Source of the DNA: Phylloscopus collybita
Lineage: Eukaryota > Chordata > Aves > Passeriformes > Phylloscopidae
Assembly (NCBI GenBank): GCA_027886175.1
Contig: JAJNNQ010000137.1
Location: forward strand, 3,042,001-3,106,000
Reading direction: 5' to 3'
DNA length: 64,000 bases
Below, in pieces: positions 11,551 through 60,955 of the stretch (its first letter is position 1; each line of letters opens with the position of its first letter). The position numbers were made by a program, and so were the translations under genes. The notes under the pieces were generated by a model. That model saw only the letters and a list, made by a program, of their open reading frames with translations. It made no database searches and was not told where the DNA came from.

Positions 11551-14500
11551 AAATAAATTCTTATTTAACTTACTTTATTATCTGATTTAACTTACCTTCT
11601 TTCAGCTTAAAAGTGTTTCAAGAGCAAAGACAGTTCTCAAAACACCATAACTACTGAGCTTGGTGTGTCTCTCATCACTGCTTTAGTATGGGAGAAGGGA
11701 ATATGCTTGCCAGTGAAAATGGGAATGCAGTGCCCTCTGGTCCCCCTTACTGAGGATGTACCAGGAGGCTGGAGGATTTCCTTCATGAAGTTTCTTTAGC
11801 AACTGCAGGAAACATGTTGGTAACTAATTTTTGATGGTTTTTTTTTCTTACAAGACTTGGCTGTTTGAGCGCAGGTGCTTGCTGGAGGGTGAAGTCCAGG
11901 CCTAATTCTGCTGCTTATAGAGAGGTGTCCATGGCTGTTGGGGGAGTTTTGGGGAAATAGGGCTGTGGGATAAGTCACAGGTTGTAGGACAGACCCATAT
12001 TTAAAAAAAGTCATCCAGGATAACCCAAGGTGTCTCAGAGATGCTGAGGCATTCAGTTAAAGTGCATTCCTCTGCTCCAGACAGCCTAATTAAAATACTT
12101 GGATTGGGACCCAAATCCAGACTCAAAGCAGAAATATTTGAATTTCTAGGGGAGATGTCAGAGAAGGAGTGGCAGCTCTGTGCTACCTGGGAGTCCAGAT
12201 CAGAGCCATTTTGGTCTCAGGCTGTCCCACCCTCTGAAATCTCCCAAAGTTCTGTGCTTTGGCTACAAAACCAACTCTAGGATGGTACTGATGGCTTTGA
12301 AGGAGAACAGCAGAGCTCCAACTGAAACCAATGGATGAAGAGGAGGGTTATATAACATCACACCAACCTGTATCCCTCTTTTCTGACCTTACTTGTCTTT
12401 TCCATGCTTGTTTCACCTTCCACAACTCAATTTGTTTCACATCTCATCTATTTTTCAGTTCTATCTTTGTGTACATAAACACTGAGGTGATGTAGAAGAT
12501 AAAAGACTCCCAAGTTACCAACAGTGGAATGGACCCCACTACAGCAGGTACAGTCACTGGGCTGCAGTCAGTGCCAGTTACAGATGAGCCAAAAATACAC
12601 CTATTTCCTGTATTTCACCAGCTCTGCTTGTGCTGTGATGTGCCAGAGATAAAATTTCTGTGTAAGCAAGGAAGGTAGAGAAGCTTCCTGAGCTCTGCAC
12701 TGAGACCTCTGCTGCCTGCACAGCACAAGACACACTTTGAGTCACACACTGATGATGAGGTGGTGGCTGCAGGTGATGTGGCATCCATCCCTGGAGTGAG
12801 GGAGCAGGTTATGTCCCAGCTGGGATCTCAAATGTGGGTTTTAGATGTCTAAGGTACAAATATAATTACAAAGGGAGGAGCATTTTAACTGCCAGGACCC
12901 ACTCTTTGGAGTTTGTCAGACAGGGACTTTTGGTGACACCTCTGTAATGCAGGAGTGTCTTGTAATGATTGGGCAAAATTGTCTTTCCTTTCAGCACAGG
13001 CTGCAAGGAGCATGGTGGGGTGCAGGACAGAGCTTGGTTTTCCTCTTCTGAATGTTGAGGAGCTGTGAGACCAACTCACCTCCTCTTGGAAGTCTTTCCA
13101 GGAGTGCTGAAATCAGGGCTGTCATTTACAGGTGACTCCCACTCATCCTGATTTGGTGGATACCAACAAGTAGGAATTCATGCATCCATCAAGTGAGGCA
13201 GCAAGATTGAGGAAAGGAGCACTTGGGTGCTGGGGACTCCCAAATGTTGAGTTGAAGCAGGTGGTGCTGGAGGTCAGACCCTGATATTTGCTGGTGCCAT
13301 GGTCCTTCAGTAGAGCTGTGATCCCATGGGGCTCCAGAACAGGATTGAGTCTTTGGCAAACAAATAACCAAACCTGTCAGACCCCATTTGCTATGCTATA
13401 AAATGAACATTTTATGGAGGAGGGGAGAGAAAGAAAGAGTAATAAGATGGGAATGGAGGTGCCAGGTTCAGCTAAGGCAAAAGAGCACCTCTGTGGGTAC
13501 CTGGGCTCCTGCTCATTTCTGTGTGGGTGTTTGGCTTTCAGCCCTCCCTGGCTGTTATCTCTCAAATCACTGTCACCACAGGAAAGTGTTTGCTACTTCC
13601 CACGTCACTCTTCACAGCCCACAGGCACAGCTGGGACACGGAGCGAGCACGTTTGTGGTGGCTCGTACCTACCTCACCCCACCTCCCTGCCCCCATCCAC
13701 AATGGCTTTATTGGGTTTTCAAGCTAAAGATGCCTTGCAGAGAGAAGCAGGTGGTGCTTCTTGTGGTTTGCATCAAAAGCTTCACACTAATCCTAATGCT
13801 GTGCCTGCTCTAGCTGTTACTCAACGAGTTTCTTCACAAGTCATGCTTACTTGTGGTTCTGTAGGACCACAGTTGGAGTGCAGAGAGCCTTCATTCTGAT
13901 CAGAGGGGTGTTAAAACCTGTTTCCCTTCAGTGACTTGATCACAAGAGGTGAACCAGCACACCCCTTCCTTAGTCTCTGCTCTTGGGTTGTTCCTGCATT
14001 GGTGTCAAGACCAAACTGCTGTGCCACTGCAAGAGAACATCCCTAGCAGTCCTTCAGGGATACTGCCAGTCTTCAAACGCTTAGAAATGCAATCTCTAGT
14101 CTGGATCAGGCTGGTCAGACTCTGTCAGAGTCATGGACACACTCAGGCCCTCACAGGACTTGGCTGACCCAGCCTCATTCAGGTGTCAAAAGAAGATGTC
14201 CTAAGTCACCCTCTGTTAACAATGACCTCTGCACATCTCCTCTGCAACCCCTCTGAGATACCAGACCCCATTCAGAGCTGTGTCACCTTCTGGTACTAAA
14301 AATGAACATTTCACTCTCTTCCTGGATACCTTTGAACAGCACCGAAGCCTTGGTTTAGGTATTGCCCTGTGGAGCAGTTACAGTTGTTCAAATGCTTGCT
14401 GCTGCTGTGTATTTATGGGTTGAAATTCCTCTGGGAATGTTCCCCAGACAGCACAGAGCCAATTAAATGGCTTTTCTAAGCACCTCTGTTCTTTGTCCCT

Positions 14501-15109
14501 ATTTAATCACTTCAATTCCCATTTCCCAATTATACACAACATTTTATTAAACTGTACAAACAGCACTGGCATTTAAAAAATTCATGTTAACCGTTGTAAT
14601 TAAACATGATGACCAGCTCCACAAAGTGTGAGCACTGATGCCCCCTCCTGCATTTCATACAGCACAAACAAGGATTTAATCAGACTCACTGAACTGAAAC
14701 CTTTCTCAGGGTGTTCTTGTTGACTCCAAGCACTTCAGCCCTGGCTCCTGCTGGATTCTGTGCCTGCAGTCACTGCCAGTGATATCCCAGCACTGCCTGC
14801 AAGGCTGCATTCATCCTGTTGGGAGGTCCAAATTGACAGCCTGCACCAGCAGAACCAGGAAGGCACCTCTGAAGGGAACCTGATTTTGGGATAACTTACC
14901 CTCTAGAGCTTTTCTTCTCCATGGACTGGAGGCTGATGCAACAAAGCTCCAAATGTACATTCTTCAGATAGATCCCAACACCAACTTGAGTGACTGCTTA
15001 AGCCTAAGGTGTTATAAAATCTTCTTTTTAGGCTGTGACTTGATTTTGACCCAGCTTTTCATGGGTACCCCAGTGACAAGCAGTAACTGGGTGGTTTCAC
15101 AAATCTCCA
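11551..15109. other. Downstream intergenic sequence, possible distal 3' UTR
   Basis: No repeat or gene recognised. An AATAAA on the minus strand at 14542-14547 could serve a longer PRKCQ transcript. The 141- and 161-codon overlapping frames at 13388-13899 resemble no family I know. Confidence 0.5.
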
Positions 15110-16291
15110 ACTTCAGAAAACAGTGCACCTTTATTTAAAAGGATCCCATGATGAAAGGATCACAGAAAAGACTTTGTTTTTTTTTAACCCACCTACATTC
15201 CCACAGACTGCAAAGGGATAGAACACACAGCAAAAATGTCACAAGGGGGAGGTAAGGGCCACCCTCACCTGATGTGCCTCCTGCTCTGTGACCATCGTGT
15301 GCAGCTTGTTGACCTCTGCCAAAGAGCTGGGATATCATTTGGAGAAACAGAAAGTAAATCAGCCTTTGCAGGACCATTTAGTACCTTTCAAGTGAAATAC
15401 CTCAGCTCTGTGACTGGAAGGCCACTTTTACAATGCCTAAACAATCGTTTGAGGAAACATGTTGCATTTTTCTCATGTGGTTTTAGGTTAAAACATCAGA
15501 AAACCCCATCGGGATCTTGCCCTGAGTCTGGTGTGTGAGAAGACATTTAAAGCTTTAGAAGAGGGTTCTCGAAACATTCTGAAACTTCCCATCCTTCCTG
15601 CTCAGGCACTAAGAGTAAACCTCTGGTATTCTGCACCCATCTTGGCACTTCCTTTGGTAGCGATCCATTGAGACGTGCAGATGGTGAAAAAAGTCTCTTT
15701 GTCCCACGGAGAAAAACTGAATCCTAGCACCTGTGAATAGCATTTTTGAAAGGGTGTAGGGAGCAAATTTCTTCTTCAAAGCTATGCACACTTTGGCAAT
15801 TCTGCACATGTACAAGTGGAGGTTACCAAAGCATCCAACCTGAGTCTTTCCTGATACCCTCAGGTCTTGAGCAAATCACTTTTCCTTCAGAAGAAGGTGG
15901 GTCTGGGTCAGAGTTGCAGAAATGGGCACTGACATCACCAGAAGCTCAAATATACTTATTTTTCCTTACAGAGAAACCTGTTGGCTGTGTGTACAAGTAG
16001 TGGGGAACAGGTTTTGGCACCTCTTCATTTTCAGATGCTCTCAACTTCAAGAACATTGGGAAGAAAGAGAAGAAGAGACCAAAAGATACCACAATGAAAC
16101 TTTATCATCAATGAAGAGTGGGCTGGCATCTGCTATGGACTGGAATAAGTCAGAAGCCTCCAGGCATGGTACAAACTTTCACTGAGGTGCTTTCTTTCTG
16201 GAGGGTTCTTGATAAAAATAACCATGCACAGTCTTCAGTTGACAAAGTGCTGCTCAAATCATTACAGAGAATTCCTTCAGTAAGGCAGATC
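15110..16291 (-). other. PRKCQ: Probable PRKCQ 3' UTR
   Basis: Sequence after the TGA up to the first canonical AATAAA on the minus strand; no AATAAA or ATTAAA was seen between. About 1.2 kb, with no recognised repeat. The end point is inferred from the signal, not from a transcript. A second AATAAA at 14542-14547 could give a longer form. Confidence 0.5.
15130..15135 (-). promoter_or_regulatory. PRKCQ: Candidate PRKCQ poly(A) signal AATAAA
   Basis: First canonical AATAAA on the coding strand after the stop codon, about 1.16 kb downstream. A T/G-rich stretch follows within about 30-50 bases, as expected for a downstream element. Not confirmed by transcript data. Confidence 0.45.
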
Positions 16292-52486
<36,195 letters not shown>

Positions 52487-52554
52487 GACAAGTCCTGTGC
52501 CAAACAAAAGGCAGGCAACACTTGGGAGAGAGTCTAAAAATTCCCCTGGTTTTA

Positions 52555-52800
52555 ACCAGCGCCTTATCTCCGTCGGACAGCGGGACGCCGGCCGCTAGTT
52601 ATCCATCCAGCTGGAGCCTCTCAGACTTCCTTCCAGGGACTGACCCAGCACTGCTGGACGTGCCCAAGGTACTGAAACTCAGCTGTCGGCCTAACCACGG
52701 AGCTGAACTCATCACAGGGCTGGAAAAACCCACAGGAGCAGCTCTGAGCACTGATGACTTCACGCCGACCGTCGGGAACGAGGACGGCAACGCAGAGGAG
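52555..52800. promoter_or_regulatory. CpG-rich patch just upstream of first coding exon (candidate promoter or alternative first exon)
   Basis: By hand count there are about 17 CpGs in roughly 240 bp, clustered at 52560-52594 and 52763-52792, in moderately GC-rich sequence. This is near the number expected without depletion, whereas the rest of the window is strongly CpG-poor. It lies 60-300 bp 5' of exon 2 on the minus strand. CpG retention suggests germline hypomethylation, as at promoters. I see no clear TATA box or splice donor, so the role is inferred. Confidence 0.35.
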
Positions 52801-55689
52801 TCACAAATCAGAGCCTTTCCTGGCTTGGGATTAAACCTCTGTTGAAATTTATGTTGAGTCACCTCAAGAACCTGAATGCTATGGGAATAGAGAGGGGTTT
52901 GGGAGTACTGTTGGGAGCCTGCAAGCTGAACATGAAACTGTGAAATAACTGTGCACTATTTATGTACGGCATGGAAAGGAGCTCAGGCATTCCTGGGTGC
53001 TGAACCATATTCACAAGTCAAGCTATAAAGAGAAAGTTCAGCTCATATGAACTGCACTGTATAGGCAGTGAAACAAAATACCCCACCAGAAAAAAAACAA
53101 AACAGCACCTCGGGATTTATTTTAAGCAGCTGAAAACAGAAACAAATACAATTAAGATGCCAGGAAACACTACAAAACCTTAGGGTTGAAACACTACAAA
53201 ACTTTCTCTGCAAGGTCTTTCAAAGCCTTCAGAGAAAAGATTTAGTGAAACCAGGAATTATTAACTGCTGTAGCTAGTGCCCATCATTGTACCATCTGGG
53301 CCCAAAACTGGGATTTACCACCCAACTTTTGTCTCATCATCTGAGCTTGTCATTCTTGGCTTCTCTTGGGGAGCAAGAGGCACTTTGAACTCAGCTGCAG
53401 ATGTCTGTCTTGGACCACCAGAGTAAAAAGACATCAGTGCTATCACCAGCTGTTATCTGTCAGGTATATTGATAATGACACATTGTTCAAGCACAACAGC
53501 AAAAGGATGAATGACTCGTGGTGCGGGATGCAACCAAGTCTCTTCTGCATTTTACACATAAAAATGATCTTTCTGAAGGGAAGCCTCTCTAGCCTCACAT
53601 GGAAGAAGTTCCTGGTTCTTTTCTGGGAATAGCATTCTCTTACCTGTAAATGGTATTTTCCTGACAGATAAATTCAGTCTCTGGGAGGGGCTTCTCTTTT
53701 CATCACTGTTGTGGACAACATGGAAAGGTTTTTCTCAGCTGAAGGAATAACTGCTCCTCTGGCCAGGCTGACTTCAAAACCTGCCTCTCTCCTCAAGGAC
53801 ACAGGAGGCAAGACCACCAAGGAGAGAGGAAAACTTGAGGAACCAAGATGTAGCCCTTTGCTTGAAAGTCTTCTCTCTTCCCCAGCAGTGTGGAGTGATG
53901 AGTTGCCATCAGCCCCTGGCACATAAATCTGGGGCTGCTACAAAAACCCAGAAGAAGTTTTCATCAGCACATGGCCAGGCTGCAGCAGGTTGTTGTTCCA
54001 CTTGTATCCTGGAGCTGATGAGATCTTCTTCTCCTTCCTCCTGTTTTATAAAACAAAGATAAACAGCTGCAGTTATTGCTGAGACTGGAACACCAAATCT
54101 CCTGGCTGAGTATTCACAAGCACTGAGCACTCACATTCCAACATTTTCCGACACAGATGGCTCATGAAGCCAACTGTCCATGTTCTCTGACAAAGAATTT
54201 GCCTTCCCAGAAGGTTTCTCTAAATTTACTGCTCTACATCAGGCCAATTTATACAATAAACAGCATCTGAAGACTCTCATTCCCATTTAAGCTCCTGGGT
54301 GTGTTAGCCAAGAACCAGACTGAGTTTTCAGGAAAACAGCAAAAAAGTCACAAACTCTTTTGGATACTGCACTTAAAAGAGAAGAAAACCATCAGGTTTC
54401 TGGGGAAGAGAGGATGGGGCAGAGAAAGAGAAAAATGCCCTGTGACTCATGCCTGTTGTGTATCCCTAGGAATGCAGAGGTCATGGATCGCTGCATGGGA
54501 CATTGTCCTTGACCAGGAAAACATCAGGGCTTCTGCAAATTCCCAGAAGCTGGTGGGAAAGGCAAAGCACCAGGTGGGGCTGGATATAAGCAATCAGGAC
54601 AATCCTCTTCTCCTCTGGATGAGTGCAGCATCTCTGAAGGGTGTTTCACATTTGCCAAGTGCCTGATGAAGCTGCTTTGGAGAGCCACTTGCATTTAGAT
54701 AGATCCTCAAGCACAGATAGACCTGTGGCACTGCAGAGAAGTATAGTGAGTAGGTTTGTGAGTGAATGCTCCATGGCAAGAAAAAACTAAAAAGGTCTGC
54801 CTCAACTGTCAGAAGCAGAGAAACCTGATCAAATTAAGAAGGGAAAAATCTCTTCAGAGGGAAGAAATACATGTACATATATTTTCCCTCTCTGTGTGAT
54901 GCAGACACTTATTATTACTTAGACATTTCCTTTGTTTCAAAAAACAAGATGCCTATGAAGTCTACAGACAAAAGGAAAAACAAATCAAAATGTCTCTGGC
55001 AGCAGAAGAGAAATCCAAGGAGCTGTATATTCTGTAGCATCAGTGTGGAAAGCTAAAGATGGCCAAAGACTAAAACCAAGAACCAAAACATCTTCAATGT
55101 CTGTGAACAGAAATGTCCTCTCTGCCTCTACCATACTCCACCAATTCTGGTCACTGCTGGGCAAGAGAAAATAATGATCCTCTTCTAAATCCCTAATTCC
55201 TACACCTCTGGCTTTAGGAACCTGTTGTTCCACAAGCAGGAGCAGGAGGAATTGCAAAGGGTTAAGCACTCCCTTACCAGGACTTTCCAAATTCACCTTT
55301 AAAAGCTCAGAGTGCCAGTCAGAATTATTAATCAGTATATTGGGCATCTGAGAAAGAACATGGAGTGTTGCTAAAAGAATCCAAAGACCTTTTGGTGGCT
55401 CCTCAGGAAGAAAATGTGGCGGCACTATTGACTCGGGTACTAAAGAAATAAAACTAGGACTAAAGGTTTGAGCTGAAATTCATCATACTTCAATTAAACC
55501 AATGTATTCACAACATAGGTAGAACTGTGAAAGCATCTTGCCCTGCTGAATACTCCTATCACTGCTCCAAAAAATCACTGCCTGGATGTGCTACAAGACA
55601 CCTGTTCAGGTCTGTGGATCAGCTCCCTGAGCAGTGACATTTAGAACTTTCCTTAGATTAATGTTAAATGCATTAATCTTAATGCTGGA

Positions 55690-55865
55690 TGTTCCCCTCC
55701 CTCCCCTCCAGTGCAACACCTCATTTTGGCTCTGTGCAATCAAGCACTTCCTGATCAGGTACTCCAGAGATGTTGTGGAATCTTCACCCTTGAAATATTC
55801 AAAAGCCATCTGGGTATGACCCAGGGCAGCTCCTGGTGTCCCTGCTTGGACAGGAGAGGGGGACA
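55690..55865 (+). mobile_element. Diverged CR1 LINE 3' fragment
   Basis: Recognised by AGAGATGTTGTGGAATCTTC, CCTTGAAATATTCAAAAGCC and CCTGGTGTCCCTGCTTGGAC, a CR1 3' UTR pattern of an older subfamily. Boundaries approximate. Confidence 0.6.
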
Positions 55866-55942
55866 GGAAGAGGTCACTTCAAAGCTCAAGCAGCCTGTGC
55901 TTCTGGGAAGACACAGTGGGATAGATCTCACCAAGACCCAGA

Positions 55943-56090
55943 TGTCGCAATAGGACACGAAATAAGGACACAAACTCGTTCTCAGAAGGCTGAGATGACT
56001 CCAATCTGTGTTTGTTCTCCAGCCACTTCCCCTTATACCTTTTACAAAGAACCCACCCAAGGGGTGGAATCCTTGGACCACATTGGTCGA
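55943..56090 (-). mobile_element. Possible LTR 3' portion (unrelated to the three solo LTRs)
   Basis: The minus strand reads a TATA-like GGTATAAGG (about 56032-56040) and, roughly 90 bp later, ends in CTATTGCGACA at 55943. A TATA box, a short downstream stretch and a terminal CA suggest an LTR end. No matching 5' terminus or second copy was found, so this is tentative. Confidence 0.3.
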
Positions 56091-57492
56091 CTCAGAGGGG
56101 CATCAAGTAAATTCCCTCCTCTGGGAAAAAATGCAGAAAAACGGGATAGTGTATAACAACACATTCCTTGTTTACAGGATTGTGCCTGGGAACAGTTCTA
56201 GAGAAATCAAAACATTGCAGGCACGAACCATGGCTACACCCAGATGCCTGCAGCATCTGCACCTCCATGTCAGGCAGTCACCTGGGCTCCTGAGAGAGGA
56301 ACAGAGAGAAATTGGCACCCCCAGATCCTGAGGTGGGACCACCAATGTGAGATTTCCTTTCCTTTGAGAGCCAATGGGAACACCTGGGGATGATGTGTTC
56401 ACATGTAGCACCTTCCCTGCACGATCTGGCTCTGATCAGGTTCCTCCAACCATTAGAATTCCAATGGATCCCTTCAATGTATCACATCTAAAAAAGACTT
56501 GTGCTGGGACTTCACACAAACCAGTTGACTGCAGGAGATGCTCTGCAGCCTCCAGCAAACAGGTGAGAATTTTCCACCAGCTGCAGAGCATGTGGGTTTG
56601 GCACACTGAGAGTCAGCACTGACAAACCAACAGCTGCCCTTCTAAGCCTTGCAAAGGCTGGCTTGAGCTTGCCAAACCCAGAGTTTACTGCAGTACCAGC
56701 CTCATGTGAGCACTCTGCTCTGGGGTGGATTTCTTTACCCTGCTCAATAAATCAGGCAGAAAACTGGTTTCCTGCTTCTCTCCCACTGTCTTTCCTGAAA
56801 CCACCTTGGCTTTGGCCCAAACATCTGTTTTCCAGGTCAGATCTCCAGCGTTTGCCACTACAGGACTGCTACTTGGCTGGCATCCACAGCCATGAACAAT
56901 TAAGCAACAACACAACTCAGCTCCAGCACGGCTCTGCTGTAATAGCAGCAGTTTAATTTAACACCAGAAACAGCTGCACTGGGTATGGAGAGTGTCTGCT
57001 TAATTTCCCAGTGGAAAGGATACTGTGAGGTATCTGAAAACTGTGAGGATGAAATGCAGCTTTCTGTAAGAGGCCACCTGCAACCTCTCCTACAGTGAAA
57101 CATTAAATTTGGCCTAATTGGGGTTCAGCAATGCTGCACCCCACTTTGCTGGCACAGGGGAGCTCTGGAGAATAATGCAACATATGGAAATCATTTCCAG
57201 ATGATATTAGGAAGTAATAAACTCCTTAACATCCTTAATCAATTGTGGTTAAGTAGAGAGAAAGAAATGAGTTCCTGCTCCCAGTCAGCAGAAGATCTGG
57301 ATGGAGGATAGCTGCCTGTGATGGGATTTGTGCTTTTGCCTTTCACTGACTGAAAATGCATGTATGACACAATAAAGATGGCAATTTACTGAACAAGAGC
57401 CAACTGAAAAGGGAAATATTTCTGGATTTGAGATGCTGCTTTCCTAATGTCATCAAACTGTCATTTTCTCAAGGTCAGAGGAAACATTCCAG

Positions 57493-57503
<11 letters not shown>

Positions 57504-57535
<32 letters not shown>
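57504..57535. repeat. 32-base poly-T tract
   Basis: Uninterrupted T run after a short CTCTCTCTC stretch, in the upstream/intron 1 region. Confidence 0.9.
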
Positions 57536-57536
<1 letters not shown>

Positions 57537-59011
57537 AGGCAAAACTGCTTGCAAAAAGGAGTTCATAATCTCCAGATCAGCATCACTAAGAGGGAAAGGA
57601 TCCAGGAGTTATAGCTGGAGGGTATGAACTTTCTTTCACCCCCTTTCCAAGGCATCTCCCAGCAAAAAAGGCAGGTCCTGACCCTGCAGAGATCTGTTTG
57701 TAAGGCTGGTGGAGACCTGCACATGAGCATTACACACCTCAAGGCCATCCTGCAGATTTCAGGAGCAACCCTGAACACCAGCAGTGATGGCTGAAGTCCC
57801 TTTCTCTATCCCCTGACTCCTCACATCCCACAGATCAAACAGGAGGGAATGGGGATCTAAATAACTTCCCTCCGTGACTCATTTTGGGTGCCCCATCAGC
57901 TGTTATTTCAAAGGAGATCAAACCAGTTTGCTCATGAAGGAGGAAGATCAGAACCCCTCTGGATGCCATCCAATGTTTCTCACACTTTCCTTTGACAAGG
58001 ATGCAAGATCAGAGGAGGAAAAGGAGGGGAATTTGCAGAGCCCTTCCATTTTCCCTCTCTCTGTAGGCAGGCACCCCACCTTCAACATCTCACAAAGATG
58101 GAGGAGGGAGGAGTGAGGCAAGCCAGGACCAGCAGTCTCTGATGGGATTGGTACAATACCAGACTCCATGCAAGTGAAGAGCCTCCCAAAACTTCTTGGA
58201 ACCACTTGATTTCAAAACAGAGGTGATGCTCCCCACACAAACCCTTTCCCATCACTTGCAGACACGGAAGACCTGGGCAAAGCATTTCTTCCCCCTCTGG
58301 AAATGAGGCTTGCAGGCTTTCCTAGGACCAGTGTCAGATGCAGGGCTGGGCATTTCTCTTTAAAACCCTCTGGGATGTCTTGTGAAGCTGTGTTTGGAGC
58401 GAGTGGTGTATATTGGTAACAGGACCTATCTCCTACAGACACCCTACAAACTCTGTCTGGACTCTGCTGAGCTCAGGGGTTTTCTTTTGTTGCATTTGTG
58501 GTGCACAAGGCAAGACCAGAGCCTCAGGTCTGTTTTCACATCTTAAACATGATTAAGCCACAGTGGAGTTAACACAGGTGAACAGATTTACAGCTATACA
58601 AGGGTTGGTGTCCATCCCTGGGGAATTGCAGGAAATAGCTGTTGGGAATGCCAATGGTCACTACATTCATCCATGGACTCCAGGATGTCATCCTCAACCT
58701 TTCTGGCAGACACATGTATAGCTGGGCCTTAAACCCAGGGAATTTGTGCTTTGCCACCCCCTTGCCTCTCCACATAACAATTCCTTCAACCTGACCTAAA
58801 CACGGGCTGTGCCCATCTTGTTCAGCTTTTCCCCTCCTTTATCCTGCAGCTTCCCAACCTCCTCCAGCACAGCCTGATGTCCCTTTGGAGCAGATTTCTC
58901 TAAAATCAACCTCTCTGTTCTCTGCTTCACCAGTGAGTTTGCAGCTGCATCCATCCCCTGTTCTGACTGACCCAGCAGGGATGCAGGGGGGACCTGTCCT
59001 AAGCAGGAGTG

Positions 59012-59033
59012 ATGGTGATGATGATGATGGTGT
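59012..59033. repeat. Short (GAT)n microsatellite
   Basis: Imperfect array of GAT/GGT units. Read on the minus strand it gives a run of His codons in an otherwise unsupported open frame. Confidence 0.75.
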
Positions 59034-60829
59034 GTGGGGATGGTGTGCAGCAACTGCCTTTTTGGTTGGGATAAAGAGGCTGGGAAATCATAGCCTGGCT
59101 GCCTGTGAAGAGATTAAGGGTGAATTCACATGAATGTACAGAGACAACTGCACTGCACACATGGGCTGCCAGCCCAGCTCCCACAGCACCCAGCACAGAG
59201 ATAGAAATATTTGCAGGTATCCTGAAGAGGATATATTAAATAAAGCCAAACCCATCCTGGAACTGCTGTTTCTGCCCCATGATTAGACAGAGATGGTCCC
59301 AAGGTCTTTCCTAGCACTGATGTTCAGCTATCCAGTGAAAAGGACCCAGATTTTAGGGTTTGATCCAGGAGCAGATGCATTGGTGTCTAACAGTGATGAC
59401 AGCTTGGAGAGACAGTGGAAAACATCTGTGTGAGCACCCCACACCAAAACCATCCACTCTGGAATTTGCTTAGAAATGGAAAAAGGCTCCAATGCACAGG
59501 AACTCCCCTGAGCACTTTTCAATTTGCCCAGCAAGGAAACAAATTCTTATATCAAAAGAAGAATCTCTCTCAGACATGCCTTTTATTTTCCAGCAGACAA
59601 TGTGAATTTATCTACCTTGGCAGGGTTTTTAAAGCTGAAACCCTTGTTATTTGTGCAAACTGGAAAGAGAAGCAGAGCAGACCCACCAAATCTTTATTTG
59701 GATTAAATCCCTCCAGGACCTGTCCCTAAAGCCAGATCAGATCCCTTTTTTCCCTCACATTTAATGAATTTTTGTCACATGTGGTCCTGAAACAAAGCAA
59801 TCTTTCTCACTTGTACAGTTGAAAAAATGCCCAACTACTCAATTTACTCTCCTTTGTAAAACTTTTCTCCTTTTCTTTTTGTGCATTTTTAGGGTCCAGT
59901 GTATTAAGAGAAACTTGTCATTTTTGCTTCCTTATAAAACTACTGGTTAATTTATTTTCCTCTATCACTTCATTTCTGTAACATCTGGACCACACAAGCT
60001 CAAAGTAATTCTCCCTATCGTACTTGTTTATAATTTTTAACACTAGATTTTCAGGTTTTAATTGTCTGCTAACAAACACAGACCAAACTAGAAGTGGCAG
60101 AACACTGTTTAACAAACACTGAACACAAAATTCCTTCAAGAGCTTTTCAGTGTAAGGAGGGAAGTAAAAACACCCTGAACTGAGATGTAGCTACAATATG
60201 TCCTTTCCTTTTGCCTCCTGTTCATTAGCACAGCAATTTCTGTATTTCTGCACAGCTTTGGCACTGATTCACAGATTTCTTGCTCTGGCCTTTTGGGTGT
60301 TTTTTGGTGGGTTTTTTTTTTTAATGACACAGGTGGAGTGTTCCTTAAATACTTCACCATCTTGTACCAGGATGTTTTTTAATGTACTGACTTCCTGCCA
60401 GTGCTAGCATCTGCACCTCTTTTTCATTTTCTTTCTCTTAAAAAGAAAGAAAAAAAAAATCCCAAAGAGGGGTACAGACTTATGAACCTCCTTCCTTGTG
60501 CAGGCACAGTTTCATGCTGTGATGAACCTAACTCTGCAGTGGAGGTATTTAAGGTCTTTGTTTAATCCAGAAATCTGCTCGGGGTATTTGGGCTGGAAAA
60601 GAGCATTTCACTCACCCCTCTGCCACCCAGCAGACTGTGTCTACCTCATCCTTGAGGTATCTGTCTGGCCATCTGTCAGCAGTGAAGCTTCTTCTGGGCT
60701 TGGTGTTACCACACACTCCTCAAAAAAAGTGGGCAGATTTGTCACAGGAGACTCAGATCACAATTGGGATCCACACTGGACGTGCACACCTGATTTCTGT
60801 GTGACAAAATGGGCTTTGGAGATGTAGGC

Positions 60830-60955
60830 CAGGGCTGGATGGGGCTTGGAGCAACCTGGAATAGTGGAAGGTGTCTCTGCTCATAGCAGGGGCTTGGAAT
60901 TTAAGGTCCCTTTAAGGTCCCTTCCAACCCAAACCAGTCTCTAATTCTATCTATT
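60830..60955 (+). mobile_element. CR1 LINE 3' tail
   Basis: Forward CR1: GGATGGGGCTTGGAGCAACC, AGTGGAAGGTGTCTCTGCTC and CCCTTCCAACCCAAACCAGT. The AAGGTCCCTTT unit is duplicated locally. Confidence 0.82.

Noticed and set aside
13388..13899. Overlapping 141- and 161-codon frames on +
   Set aside because: Two frames open over the same bases, neither resembles a known family, and no splice-site support was found.
52487..52507. Upstream extension of the PRKCQ start (seven residues before MSPFL)
   Set aside because: The upstream codon is TTG, and the stretch crosses the splice acceptor CAG at 52497-52495, so it is intron.
58796..59053. Minus-strand frame with a poly-His run
   Set aside because: The His run is a translated (GAT)n microsatellite; no other support for coding.
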